This document shows positions 16,466 to 24,481 of a DNA stretch of 27,020 nucleotides, piece after piece. The notes under the pieces are model-generated. The model was not told the DNA's origin. It ran no database searches and worked only from the letters and a program-made list of their open reading frames with translations. Position 1 is the stretch's first letter. Every line of letters starts with the position of its first letter. The translations under genes were made by a program, and so were the position numbers. This DNA comes from RQOF01 sp964461135 (GTDB taxonomy: Bacteria; Calditrichota; Calditrichia; RBG-13-44-9), in NCBI GenBank assembly GCA_964461135.1, contig CAYWTB010000064.1, forward strand, positions 1 through 27,020, read 5' to 3'.

Positions 16466-17320
16466 CTAGGTATGTGCCTGTTTTCGTGCTTTTAAAACTT
16501 TTCTGAGAGAATAGACAAAAGCAGGGATTACCACCACAATCATGAATAATCCCACTAAGACATAGCCGGTATCCACCGGGAGATGACGCTCCAAACCGCC
16601 TAGTGTTGCAAAGCCAAACAGCATAAAGATGAGACCACCAAAGAAAAGCGTTCTTCCCCCGGTCTGTGCGCCAATCTGCTTAATCTCAGATTCCGATAAC
16701 GAATGAAACCATCGCAGTGATGCTCCGAACAGAGCACCGATTATCACCAGCATGATCATGGTGCCGATTCCGAACAGCAGCCCCGGTAGGAATCCGAGCC
16801 AGGCGCTGCCCATGGCGGGTGCCGCCACGGTGTTTATAAATAAGGAAAATCCGCCAATTCCAAAACCGGCAATAAATCCATGAATCACAGTCCACCTGAC
16901 CGGTGGTGCGGCAACTGCTGCATTATTGGCCTTATGTTGTCTGGTAAGCACCCGGCGGGTCATTTCCATTTTGCCGGCTTCATCATGGTGGTGTCCGAAA
17001 AGGTGAAAATGAAGGTAACGGTTTCTGCGCAGCACAATTACGCCGGCAGCGGACATCGCCAGACCAACCACGATGTAGACAATTCCGTTGATTTCGGGGG
17101 AACGAAGAAACGGGGCAAGGGCAAGGAAGGAAAGTTCCGCCATAATGGCCCGTTGAACGGTGAAAGCCCCTGAAAAATAAAGTCCGGCCTTCATTCCTTC
17201 TCTGCCGCTCGCTCCCCCAATGGCATAACTGAATGTAATTGGCCAGGTGTGCTCATCGGGCAGGATACCATGAAGCAGTCCTAACAAAAAAGCATAAATC
17301 AGCGCTACTAATGGAGTCAT
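16466..17320 (-). CDS. NicO/RcnA-like multi-pass membrane metal transporter
   Basis: The 284-residue inner-membrane protein has about six to seven hydrophobic segments. The first contains LGLLHGILPDEHTWPI, resembling the H-x-x-x-P-[GD]-H signature of NicO/RcnA and related nickel/cobalt transporters. A cytoplasmic-type loop at about 103-115 is His-rich (HFHLFGHHHDE), as in metal-efflux members. A second motif-like region is HGFIAGFGIGGFSLF. It probably moves a divalent metal such as nickel or cobalt, but import or export is not decidable and the exact family is uncertain (UreH/HupE-like membrane proteins are alternatives). It is transcribed alone; no metalloenzyme or metal regulator is nearby. 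Confidence 0.65.
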   Translation of the reverse strand: MTPLVALIYAFLLGLLHGILPDEHTWPITFSYAIGGASGREGMKAGLYFSGAFTVQRAIMAELSFLALAPFLRSPEINGIVYIVVGLAMSAAGVIVLRRNRYLHFHLFGHHHDEAGKMEMTRRVLTRQHKANNAAVAAPPVRWTVIHGFIAGFGIGGFSLFINTVAAPAMGSAWLGFLPGLLFGIGTMIMLVIIGALFGASLRWFHSLSESEIKQIGAQTGGRTLFFGGLIFMLFGFATLGGLERHLPVDTGYVLVGLFMIVVVIPAFVYSLRKVLKARKQAHT

Positions 17321-17949
17321 AATTAATCCCCGGATTATGCATTAGAACAATATAGAGTCAGCATAAAGTGGCTGGATCGTCGTCAAAGACCGAAAAATCC
17401 TTCTCTCTGTTTTAATTTAAATAAGAGTCTGAGTTTAGTCATCTTATCATTTTTACAACTTTTTCTAAAACCAGTTTGGTCCGGCATGGTTTTCAGTTGT
17501 AATACACCATAGTTAATCTTTCTTTCGCAGATACAATGTGCATTTCCACGGCGTTAGATCTTTTGAATTCCTTCCCACCGGTTTTAGTAAAATATGCACA
17601 GGGATAACTAATAAAAAGAAGAAATTACTGCACTTTTTTTCTGTCTGTCACGATTTATAATTTTTTAGAACTGCTGGATGCTGCCTTTATTTTAAGCATC
17701 TGTAAAGGAGACTGACACTTGATTCCAGATAAACGAAGCCTTTTTTCAGGTACCGTATGCCTTGATCCGCCAGCAGTGGTGCATATAATTTTTCCTGTGG
17801 AAAATTTTTTAGCGATCCTCTCTTTTTTAGTTGATGATTTAAAATATTGTCTTTATTATTGGTAGATAAAATATGATTCCGTTAGTCAATGGACTTTGAG
17901 GCCGTACTGTATAGAAAATGTATGACTATAAAAAATAAAGGGGGGCAAA
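17321..17949. other. Long AT-rich intergenic region
   Basis: 629 bp between divergent genes. Apart from one possible small frame (17719-17865, listed separately), I see no gene, RNA or terminator. It must contain the promoters of both flanking genes, but I cannot assign hexamers confidently. Confidence 0.4.
17719..17865 (+). CDS. Possible 48-residue small ORF with good ribosome site
   Basis: A TTG codon at 17719 is preceded 8 nt upstream by AAAGGAG (17704-17710). The frame encodes 48 residues with a hydrophobic middle (VVHIIFPVENFLAILSFLV), ending in KYCLYYW. No family is recognised, and the rare start codon and AT-rich base composition make chance likely. It could also be a leader peptide, though it ends about 85 nt before the next gene. 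Confidence 0.22.
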   Translation: MIPDKRSLFSGTVCLDPPAVVHIIFPVENFLAILSFLVDDLKYCLYYW

Positions 17950-18429
17950 ATGGCACAGAAAGCCGCAAAACCGGTTCCGGAGGGAATGAACACGCTGACC
18001 ACCCATCTATGGTTTAACGGGGATTGTGATAAAGCGATTGAATTCTATCAGAGAGCACTGGGGGCCGAGCTTAGTGGGCCACCGGTGCCTGGTCCCGGGG
18101 GAAAGGGAGTCATGCATGCCATGATGCGCCTGGGAGATACCAATTTTATGCTGGCTGATGCCTGGCCGGGAAACTGGGAACAGGGACCCGAGATCAATTC
18201 AACGGCCAGCCTGTGGGTTTATGTGGAGGATTGTGATGCACTTTATAACCGGGCATTAAAGGCGGGTTGTGAAGTAGTGGAGGAAATGATGGATGCTTTC
18301 TGGGGAGATCGAAACGGAAAGGTTAAAGACCCCTTTGGTCATTGCTGGTCCATTGCCACTCAAAAATGGGTACTAACACCACAGGAAATGGAACAGCGTA
18401 TGCAGGAGTGGTTAAAAAATATGAGATAG
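17950..18429 (+). CDS. VOC-superfamily (PhnB-like glyoxalase fold) protein
   Basis: The 159-residue protein has two beta-alpha-beta-beta-beta modules of the vicinal oxygen chelate fold. Module 1 begins TTHLWFNGDCDKAIEFYQRALGAE; module 2 begins SLWVYVEDCDALYNRALKAGCEVVEEMMDAFWGDRNGKVKDPFGHCWSIAT. The DAFWGDRxGxVxDPFGHxW block is the signature of the PhnB-like subgroup. The function of that subgroup is mostly unassigned (members include metal-dependent and metal-free proteins), so no reaction is given. A short helical tail (EMEQRMQEWLKNM) is usual for it. AAGGGGGG precedes the ATG. It is followed 22 nt later by a radical SAM gene, so co-transcription is likely. Confidence 0.88.
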   Translation: MAQKAAKPVPEGMNTLTTHLWFNGDCDKAIEFYQRALGAELSGPPVPGPGGKGVMHAMMRLGDTNFMLADAWPGNWEQGPEINSTASLWVYVEDCDALYNRALKAGCEVVEEMMDAFWGDRNGKVKDPFGHCWSIATQKWVLTPQEMEQRMQEWLKNMR

Positions 18430-18451
18430 GCAAAGATTTCGAGATATTGAT

Positions 18452-19474
18452 GTGAAGCTAAAATCCTGGATATCTTTTCTGCTTCCGCTGTGGAGCTGGA
18501 AAAAATTCGCCAATGCCGTCCTGATGCTGAGTTCATATTTTCTATCCCGGCTGACACGGCGGTATTTTGTGTGGGGAAAGCCCTACACTTTTATAATTGA
18601 ACCCTCTGCCCTGTGCAACCTTCGCTGTCCCCAGTGCCCGGTGGGTCTCAAGACTCTATCCCGCCCCCAGAATAATATGTCACTGGAAGATTATCGCCGG
18701 GTTATTGATGAGATTGCCGACTATACCTGGGTGTTGCTGCTGTATTTCCAGGGTGAATCCTTTATAAACCCGGCGATCACGGGCATGATCAATTATGCCT
18801 ATCAAAAAAAGATATTCACCGTAATCAGTTCCAACGGCACCCGTCTGGCCAATCCCCGTTTTGCCCGGGAGCTGGCTGCTAGCAAGCTGGGCAGGTTGAT
18901 TCTTTCCATCGACGGGGCCAGCGAAGAGACCTATAAAGTGTACCGGCAGGCCGGTTACTTCAACCGTGTGTTGAAGGGAACCCGCCAGCTGACTGCCGAA
19001 CGCCGCAAAATGAAAAAATCATTTCCCTGGATTGATATTCAGTTTATCGTGATGCGGCATAATGAGCACGAAATGAACAATATCAGGCGTCTGGGAAAAG
19101 AACTGGGCGTGGACCGTGTGATCTATAAATCACCCCAGATCCATGATTTCAGTAAGGCGGAAGAGATTCTCCCTACGCATCCCCGCTATCAGCGCTATGA
19201 GAAAATAAACGGCCGCTACCGCCTGAAGGGATCTTATTCCGGATATTGCAAGAAAATATGGTATGGCTCGGTAATCACCTGGGATAAAAAGGTAATTCCC
19301 TGCTGTTTCGATAAGGATGCCAATTACCAATTGGGGTCTATGGATGAAGCGGACTTCGTAACAATCTGGAACAGCCGGCAGTATCATGAATTTCGTCGCG
19401 GAGTGGTCAGGAACCGGGACGGTAATGACATGTGCCGGAATTGTAGCGAGGGCTTACGGATATTTTTTAAGTGA
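18452..19474 (+). CDS. Radical SAM protein with SPASM-type C-terminal cluster
   Basis: The 340-residue enzyme has the radical SAM CX3CX2C motif in EPSALCNLRCPQCPVG (about 49-64), which binds the [4Fe-4S] cluster that cleaves S-adenosylmethionine. It also has the GE-type motif in YFQGESFINP and the SIDGA strand. The C terminus has a SPASM-like cysteine set: YCKKIW, VIPCCFDKD and MCRNCSEG, enough for one auxiliary cluster. An unusual N-terminal hydrophobic stretch of about 45 residues (WISFLLPLWSWKKFANAVLML) precedes the catalytic core and could be membrane-associated. The start is GTG at 18452; an internal ATG at codon 24 is possible. The substrate is unknown; no precursor peptide is evident next to it. 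Confidence 0.87.
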   Translation: MKLKSWISFLLPLWSWKKFANAVLMLSSYFLSRLTRRYFVWGKPYTFIIEPSALCNLRCPQCPVGLKTLSRPQNNMSLEDYRRVIDEIADYTWVLLLYFQGESFINPAITGMINYAYQKKIFTVISSNGTRLANPRFARELAASKLGRLILSIDGASEETYKVYRQAGYFNRVLKGTRQLTAERRKMKKSFPWIDIQFIVMRHNEHEMNNIRRLGKELGVDRVIYKSPQIHDFSKAEEILPTHPRYQRYEKINGRYRLKGSYSGYCKKIWYGSVITWDKKVIPCCFDKDANYQLGSMDEADFVTIWNSRQYHEFRRGVVRNRDGNDMCRNCSEGLRIFFK

Positions 19475-19745
19475 GAAGGGGAAGTAACTCCACCTGTCAT
19501 TATCACTCCAAACATGTGAATTCAACCGATATATTAAACGAAATTTTACTCGTAAAATCCGGCAGATTTTACAGGTAGTGTAAATAATTGAAATAAAACG
19601 ACTTAAATGGCATAATTATACCGCTGGTTCTAAGGGCAAAAAATATTTTAAAAATTTAATATTTCCTTTTTTCTGCCGTTAATGAATATAGTTGAATTTC
19701 ATAAAATATGCGCAAGAATTTCAGGAAGCTAAATCGGGAGGAAAA

Positions 19746-20096
19746 ATGCCACTGGATCCCTTGCTAAATCCAAGTTTAGCTATTCCCAAAAGTCTGGGAA
19801 AATGGGTTATTGGTTATCAATACATCGATCGCTGTGAATATGATTTTTATTTAAACAATTTTCCCATTTCCTGTGTCAGAATAAAAGCCTCAAAGGTAAA
19901 AAAGACTCAAAAGTTTTTTGCAGAGCCCAATTACAAATTGAGATACAATAGTTCGGAAAACCGTTATACTATACCTCACGGGGTGGATGATGAAGCCATA
20001 GAGGCCATATTCATTTGCCTGAGTAATTTTATCAGTAAAGGAAAAGTTTTCAGTTTTCAGAATAATCCGGCTTATCCGGGAACTCCTTTGCTTTAA
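19746..20096 (+). CDS. Small unknown protein
   Basis: No family is recognised. From ATG 19746 the product is 116 residues with no signal peptide or membrane segment; it is mixed in charge and rich in aromatic residues (KWVIGYQYIDRCEYDFYLNNF) with a final helix-like part (DDEAIEAIFICLSNFISKG). I prefer ATG 19746 because GGGAGGAAAA lies immediately upstream; the open frame also extends to a TTG at 19692 without a good ribosome site. It follows the radical SAM gene by about 270 bp of AT-rich DNA, so joint transcription is not obvious. Confidence 0.6.
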   Translation: MPLDPLLNPSLAIPKSLGKWVIGYQYIDRCEYDFYLNNFPISCVRIKASKVKKTQKFFAEPNYKLRYNSSENRYTIPHGVDDEAIEAIFICLSNFISKGKVFSFQNNPAYPGTPLL

Positions 20097-20838
20097 AATC
20101 CCGAATTTTAAATATGACTTGATCACTGGCCCGGCTATGGAGAAATACAGGTAACTGTTCCATTTAATGCTTTTTAGCAGATCCAATGGATGTGATGATA
20201 ATTTTGGTGAGGTCAAGCACAAACTCCGTTGGCTTGATTAAGGCCTGTCCCGGTGTCAGAAAATTACTCCTCACTCATTTTATCTTCGAAAAAAGATGAA
20301 GGTTAAAATATTACCTTGTCAACGGGTGTGAATTATTGTTCACACTTTGTGATAAAATCCGACAATTCTATTCGCCAATGATGAGAAAGATATTTAGTTT
20401 CAATCCCATAGAGCGGGCTGAAAGCCTTGTAATGGCATTATGTCAGCCGTTTAAATAAAAATCTTCATTTTCTGGAGAGATCTGGCCCATTTTTTGTAGC
20501 AGAAAATAGCAGCATTATTAAGATGGAAGTTATGAATTTGAAGAGGAATATAAGGCCGGATCAAATCTGAGAGGAAAGCACTTATTTTTTATATAATTGA
20601 TTTGGAAACTTAAACTATTTAATTCATAAACTTTCACACAAAGCCACAAAGGCACGGAGATTATTTAAGTTAGATTAACTCTTCATATTTTAAGGGATCA
20701 GTAAATAAAGAATTAAAGTATTTAATCCCATTTTTACACGACTTTGTGTGATGAATTTTTCAGGCTAAATATCAAGAAAATTACAGGTAAATATTTTTCT
20801 AAATGTAAGAGATTCATTATATCGGGAGTAAGAAAATA
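20097..20838. other. Long intergenic region with a possible small repeat element
   Basis: 742 bp without a recognisable gene. It contains the imperfect inverted repeat at 20621-20757 listed separately. The 3' part should hold the promoter of the regulator gene at 20839, but no confident hexamers were found. Confidence 0.45.
20621..20757. repeat. Imperfect inverted repeat, possible small non-autonomous element
   Basis: The left arm has AATTCAT (20621-20627), seven extra bases, then CACACAAAG (20635-20643). The right arm has CTTTGTGTG (20742-20750) followed at once by ATGAATT (20751-20757). The arms are complementary apart from the 7-nt insertion and enclose about 100 AT-rich bp. The left arm continues into CCACAAAGGCACGGAG, resembling dispersed ACAAAG-type repeats. 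No coding capacity. Confidence 0.4.
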
Positions 20839-21474
20839 GTGATTCAATTATTTCTGGCTGATGATCATACCCTTTTCAGGGAAGGTATAAAGCAAATTCT
20901 GTCCAACTATAAGGATATCTCCGTAACCGGTGAAGCGGACAACGGGGAGGAAACACTAAAAAATATACGGCGCCATGGTTATGATGTCATCTTACTTGAT
21001 AATGCTCTTCCGGACATGGATAGCCTGGAGATACTCAAGCAGATTAAGAATATGCGACCCAATTCGCGAATATTAATTCTCAGCCTGTATTCAGAGGGGA
21101 AAAATGCTATCCAGGCTTTTAAAGCCGGTGCTTGCGGTTATTTAAGCATGCGGGAAAGTATCGCAGAATTGATTTCGGCTATCCGCAGAGTGGCAACGGG
21201 TGAAAAATATGTATCCCGGGCCATTGCTGAAGCGTTGGTATCCCATTTAGACGAATTACCGTATCAGCCGAAGCACCAGCAGCTATCCAAAAGAGAATAC
21301 CAGGTTATGCTGCGGATAGCTGCCGGAAAATCAATTAAGGAAATTGGCCGGGAGCTGGATCTCAAGAGCAGTACCGTCAGCACGTTGCGGCGGAGAATGC
21401 TCAGAAAAATGGAAATGAAGAATAATGCCGACATCACCCGCTATGTAATCGAGGAACACCTGCTGAATCTGTAA
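20839..21474 (+). CDS. NarL/LuxR-family response regulator with atypical receiver
   Basis: The 211-residue protein has a receiver domain (about 2-118) and a C-terminal LuxR/GerE helix-turn-helix (about 146-205; LSKREYQVMLRIAAGKSIKEIGRELDL). Receiver residues Asp8/Asp9 and phosphoacceptor Asp54 are present and Ser82 fills the Thr/Ser switch. The invariant lysine, normally in GYL-[TSL]-K, is Met104 (GACGYLSMRES). The phosphoacceptor loop is also unusual (LDNALPD instead of LDIxMPG). It may respond differently to phosphorylation or work without it. The start is GTG at 20839, with GGGAG about 11 nt upstream. No kinase gene is adjacent; the nearest downstream genes encode sorting-tail surface proteins, which it might control. 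Confidence 0.88.
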   Translation: MIQLFLADDHTLFREGIKQILSNYKDISVTGEADNGEETLKNIRRHGYDVILLDNALPDMDSLEILKQIKNMRPNSRILILSLYSEGKNAIQAFKAGACGYLSMRESIAELISAIRRVATGEKYVSRAIAEALVSHLDELPYQPKHQQLSKREYQVMLRIAAGKSIKEIGRELDLKSSTVSTLRRRMLRKMEMKNNADITRYVIEEHLLNL

Positions 21475-21973
21475 TATTTTTTGCCCATCTTGGATTCTAA
21501 TTAGCAATGGCAAGGTCATTGCTTCTACTACTTCATAACCGTATCTGACGAAGTGAGCCGCAGCACCTTCTTTTTCATGTCCTCTTATTTTATAGTGCTT
21601 GATCTGTTTAGAGCCGGGGGGTTTTTAATACCGGATCGCAGTCATCATGGAGTATTATTCTGCTAATTGAAATAAACAATGGCATGACGTAATATTATTG
21701 CCACAATTGATCAGGCAATATTTTATCACAACAGTGGAATACCATAGCGTGATAACTGTTTATTCAATCCAGTTTATCTGAATATAATTCCTTTCTTAAA
21801 AAATTCCCCCATAATTAATCGTGTAAATGATACGAATCTTTATTTGTTTGTAGAATAAATACTACTACTAATTTAAAAAATTCTACAGAAACTACAAAAT
21901 TATGCGAATATATATGTAGGAAAAAATATAATGTATTGAGGATAAAAAAGTTCATCGGAAGATCAGAAGAAAA
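21475..21973. other. Intergenic region with hairpin and coding-like minus-strand stretch
   Basis: A perfect 7-bp stem (AGCAATG/CATTGCT, 21503-21523, 7-nt loop) lies 28 nt after the regulator stop but lacks a T tract. On the minus strand, about 21620-21481 reads without stops and with protein-like composition (HEKEGAAAHFVRYGYEVVEA), yet it has no start codon or known relative. The rest is AT-rich leader of the next gene. Confidence 0.4.
21849..21887. promoter_or_regulatory. Inverted repeat TGTAGAAT/ATTCTACA, possible operator
   Basis: TGTAGAAT at 21849-21856 and ATTCTACA at 21880-21887 are perfect 8-bp arms around 23 AT-rich bp that include ACTACTACTA. It lies about 100 bp before the first surface-protein reading frame. 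It could bind a dimeric regulator, such as the LuxR-type protein encoded upstream, or form an RNA stem; neither is shown. Confidence 0.3.
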
Positions 21974-21985
21974 GTGGATTTTGTA

Positions 21986-22171
21986 ATGCAAAAGGAATTG
22001 TTAAAATCTTCCGTAGTGAATAATCAAGCCGGGATTTCCTATAAAAAAGATCAGAAACTCAAAAACAAGAATAGACTTTTTCGGAATCCAGGATACGCTA
22101 CCCGTTTTTTCCGGCCCATATTTTTCCTGTTAGTTTCAACAAGTCTTCTGTATTCGCAAAAAAATCGGTAA
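21986..22171 (+). CDS. Signal-peptide fragment, out of frame with the following surface protein
   Basis: This frame of about 61 residues ends in a clear export signal: RFFRPIFFLLVSTSLLYSQ, then KNR and a stop. It has no mature domain. The mature protein continues in the -1 frame directly across the A7 tract at 22158-22164, so one extra A would join LLYSQKK to SVTVSAYEVNFEFSPGTTP. It is therefore best read as the 5' end of the gene at 22222-23241. The N-terminal extension before the hydrophobic core is long (about 40 residues), as in some FCB secreted proteins. ATG 21986 or GTG 21974 could start it; neither has a strong ribosome site. Confidence 0.6.
   Translation: MQKELLKSSVVNNQAGISYKKDQKLKNKNRLFRNPGYATRFFRPIFFLLVSTSLLYSQKNR
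22158..22164 (+). other. A7 homopolymer at a frame junction
   Basis: The seven A residues follow the codon pair TCG-C at the predicted signal-peptidase region. In the upstream frame the codons are CAA AAA AAT; the downstream open frame needs a -1 shift, so A AAA AAT is a possible slippery heptamer, or the tract is one A short. Confidence 0.7.
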
Positions 22172-22221
22172 CAGTATCGGCATACGAGGTCAACTTTGAG
22201 TTCTCTCCCGGAACTACGCCG

Positions 22222-23241
22222 ATGGTTGTAAAATTATCCTTCAGCGAAATCTCCGGAAATGCCAAGCTGACAGCTATTTCGGTGATCCGGACCGGTAGTG
22301 CTGATGATGCTGATGTACATAGAGTGCATATATTCCTGGATGCTGACCAAAATGGAGAACCGGATGGCCAGGCTATCTCATCGTCCAGTTTCTCCAGAGG
22401 GTTAGCCACCCTGTCCGGCCTGAACAACCATGGGCTGAGCCCAAGCACCGATTGGATAATATGTTTTGAAATTGAGTCAAATGCGGATGCAACACATACT
22501 GCCGGTCTGATTATCCAATCTAATGGGATAACTGGCTCAGGCGGAACAGTAGTTCATTTTACAGGCTTTGTTGGTAATGATTCTCCTCTGCCGGTTAGTC
22601 TCATTAATTTTAGTGTGATACCTTTTAAACAAAGCGTTCGATTGCTCTGGAGGACCGAAAGTGAAATCGAAAATTACTACTGGATAATAGAGCGAAAAAC
22701 CGTGACTGGCAATGAATATGAAATGATTATGGATGGGAAAATGATTATTGAAGATACCTCCCGGCCATTTTATTTCATCGGAAGGGTTGAGGGACAGGGA
22801 ACTGTTAATATGCGAACGGATTATCAGTTTGTTGATGAAACTATCCGAAGGGAAGAATATTATGCCTACAGGCTGGCTGATGTCTCTTTCAACGGTAAGG
22901 TGACGTATCATGACGCCGTTTTGCTGGTGCCGGAAGCGTTACCGCAGGAATATGAATTATCACAGAATTATCCCAATCCTTTTAATCCGGAAACCAAAAT
23001 TACCTATAGTCTCACGCAGGATTCACACGTAACCATCAGAATTTTTAACATACTGGGGCAAGAAGTGATTGAACTGGTCAATGAGAACCGCAGCGCAGGT
23101 ATCCATGACATCATCTGGAATGGTTTGAATCAAAGCAGGCATCGGGTTGCCAGCGGTACTTACATCTGTATTATGCGGGCAGAATCCCTGGACCGCCGGC
23201 AGCAGTTTACCAAAAGCCACAAGATGACACTGATACGATAA
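22222..23241 (+). CDS. Cell-surface protein with C-terminal NYPNPFNP sorting domain (5' end frameshifted)
   Basis: The ATG-initiated frame gives 339 residues, but coding sequence in this frame extends back to about 22165 (SVTVSAYEVNFEFSPGTTP), so the ATG at 22222 is probably internal. An N-terminal beta-rich domain is followed by a segment typical of FCB secreted proteins (LPVSLINFSVIPFKQSVRLLWRTESEIENYYWIIERK). The C-terminal tail begins YELSQNYPNPFNPETKITY and ends in an FlgD-Ig-like strand pattern (VTIRIFNILGQEVIELVNENRSAGIHDIIWNG), the type associated with Por/type IX secretion and surface anchoring. Without the upstream signal peptide it could not be exported, so it is phase-variable, recoded, broken or affected by a sequencing error. 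Confidence 0.8.
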   Translation: MVVKLSFSEISGNAKLTAISVIRTGSADDADVHRVHIFLDADQNGEPDGQAISSSSFSRGLATLSGLNNHGLSPSTDWIICFEIESNADATHTAGLIIQSNGITGSGGTVVHFTGFVGNDSPLPVSLINFSVIPFKQSVRLLWRTESEIENYYWIIERKTVTGNEYEMIMDGKMIIEDTSRPFYFIGRVEGQGTVNMRTDYQFVDETIRREEYYAYRLADVSFNGKVTYHDAVLLVPEALPQEYELSQNYPNPFNPETKITYSLTQDSHVTIRIFNILGQEVIELVNENRSAGIHDIIWNGLNQSRHRVASGTYICIMRAESLDRRQQFTKSHKMTLIR

Positions 23242-23273
23242 ATACATAATGCCTTAAGGATCCGTTTGGGATC

Positions 23274-23296
23274 ATTCCCAAGAGAAACTTGGGAAT
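23274..23296. terminator. Palindromic hairpin between convergent genes (REP-like)
   Basis: ATTCCCAAG and CTTGGGAAT form a perfect 9-bp stem with an AGAAA loop, centred between genes that end at 23241 (+) and 23329 (-). It could terminate transcription from both sides, although neither strand has a following T tract. The CCCAAG/CTTGGG core resembles REP-type palindromes common in several phyla. Confidence 0.5.
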
Positions 23297-23328
23297 AATG
23301 CGGGCCAAATACTGCACATTCTGTTATA

Positions 23329-24408
23329 TCATTTCATCAATATCATCTTCTTCACAAGATGATTAGTTCCCGCCTGCAGTCGGTAATAATAAAGTCCGCT
23401 GGGCAACCGGTCAGCATTCCACCGAATCCGGTGACTACCTGCTGACAAATTCCGGTTTACCAGCTCATCCACTTTCTGTCCCATGACGTTGTAAATGGAT
23501 AAATTGATAAACGAATTTTGCGGCAAATCAAATTTAATTTCGGTGCTTGAGTTAAAGGGATTGGGGTAGTTCGCATAGAGCCTGAATTTGTCCGGAGTAT
23601 TACTGACCGGTTCCTCGATGGAGGTTTGGGCCTGAATGTTACGGCTGAAAGTGGAGGCATTAGTAAAATTCGGATTGGTATCGTTTGCCTGACTCTCTGC
23701 CTGCGCGGCAACAATTACCTCTTTTGTCATCCAGGTGTAATTAACGGTTCTGATGGTGTCCGAAAGTATCAGTATATTATTGACATAGGTATTTGTTATA
23801 TAATTACCGTCTTCGCGAAGCCGCAGACATTCATGCTGCCCGGACGGGACATTGATATTTCCCCAGGCATCCACCGTATTATCCTGAATCTCTATTTCTA
23901 CGATCTTGTAACCAGGAACCCCGAATTCGCTGGAATCCCTGCTTATCCAGTGAGCTCCCATGGTAAAGGGCAGGGGCATCACAAGCACTGATTTTTGCTC
24001 AAGCATGGTAGTATCCTGAAAAAAGAGAACCTGGCCTACTTCCGTAAAAGACGAATTATCAATTCTGAAGAAGGTATAAACGGTATCGCTGTAACTGGCG
24101 GAAGAAACTCTCAAGGCAATATTTGCGTTGGGGAAATCGGCCGAGTAGGGGGTATTCACCGGATCGAGGAAATCCCAGGTTTCAATGTTTCCCCGGACGA
24201 TTGTTCCGGTAAAATCCCAGCTCTGGCTGGCTCCGGCCGATCCGACATTAACCGTCACGGACCCGCTTGTATCGGTCTCCATGATTTTATGGGTCCCGAT
24301 AAAGCTGAACAAATCGGGGGATGTTATGCTGATTTGTGTCCGGGCAGGGATTATGATGGCACTTACTATGGCACTCACGAGAAGAAGCATGGTAACACTG
24401 TTTTTCAT
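23329..24408 (-). CDS. Secreted protein with C-terminal NYPNPFN sorting domain
   Basis: From ATG 24408 the protein has 359 residues. CCGGAGGA lies about 8 nt upstream, which decides the start over an upstream in-frame ATG at 24456. The signal peptide is residues 1-24 (MLLLVSAIVSAIIIPARTQ). The mature part is a beta-rich domain of unknown function (about 25-270), with ITSPDLFSFIGTHKIMETDTSGSVTVNVGSAGASQSWDF near its start; it is Ser/Thr/Asn-rich as expected for an extracellular protein. The tail starts FRLYANYPNPFNSSTEIKF and ends SGLYYYRLQAGTNHLVKKMILMK, the classic type IX-associated domain. It appears intact, unlike the two flanking surface-protein genes. The gene behind it at 24545-25483 is on the same strand. 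Confidence 0.85.
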   Translation of the reverse strand: MKNSVTMLLLVSAIVSAIIIPARTQISITSPDLFSFIGTHKIMETDTSGSVTVNVGSAGASQSWDFTGTIVRGNIETWDFLDPVNTPYSADFPNANIALRVSSASYSDTVYTFFRIDNSSFTEVGQVLFFQDTTMLEQKSVLVMPLPFTMGAHWISRDSSEFGVPGYKIVEIEIQDNTVDAWGNINVPSGQHECLRLREDGNYITNTYVNNILILSDTIRTVNYTWMTKEVIVAAQAESQANDTNPNFTNASTFSRNIQAQTSIEEPVSNTPDKFRLYANYPNPFNSSTEIKFDLPQNSFINLSIYNVMGQKVDELVNRNLSAGSHRIRWNADRLPSGLYYYRLQAGTNHLVKKMILMK

Positions 24409-24481
24409 ATGATCGTCCTCCGGTCTTATTAGTTTGGTAATATTAAAATAAAACATTTTCGCCAGTCATCAAATAGAAAAT

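Noticed and set aside
18452..20096. RiPP-like system: radical SAM/SPASM enzyme plus the small protein at 19746
   Set aside because: The small protein is 116 residues, lacks a leader/core layout or repeated Cys/Gly core, and is separated by about 270 bp; no transporter or protease is nearby.
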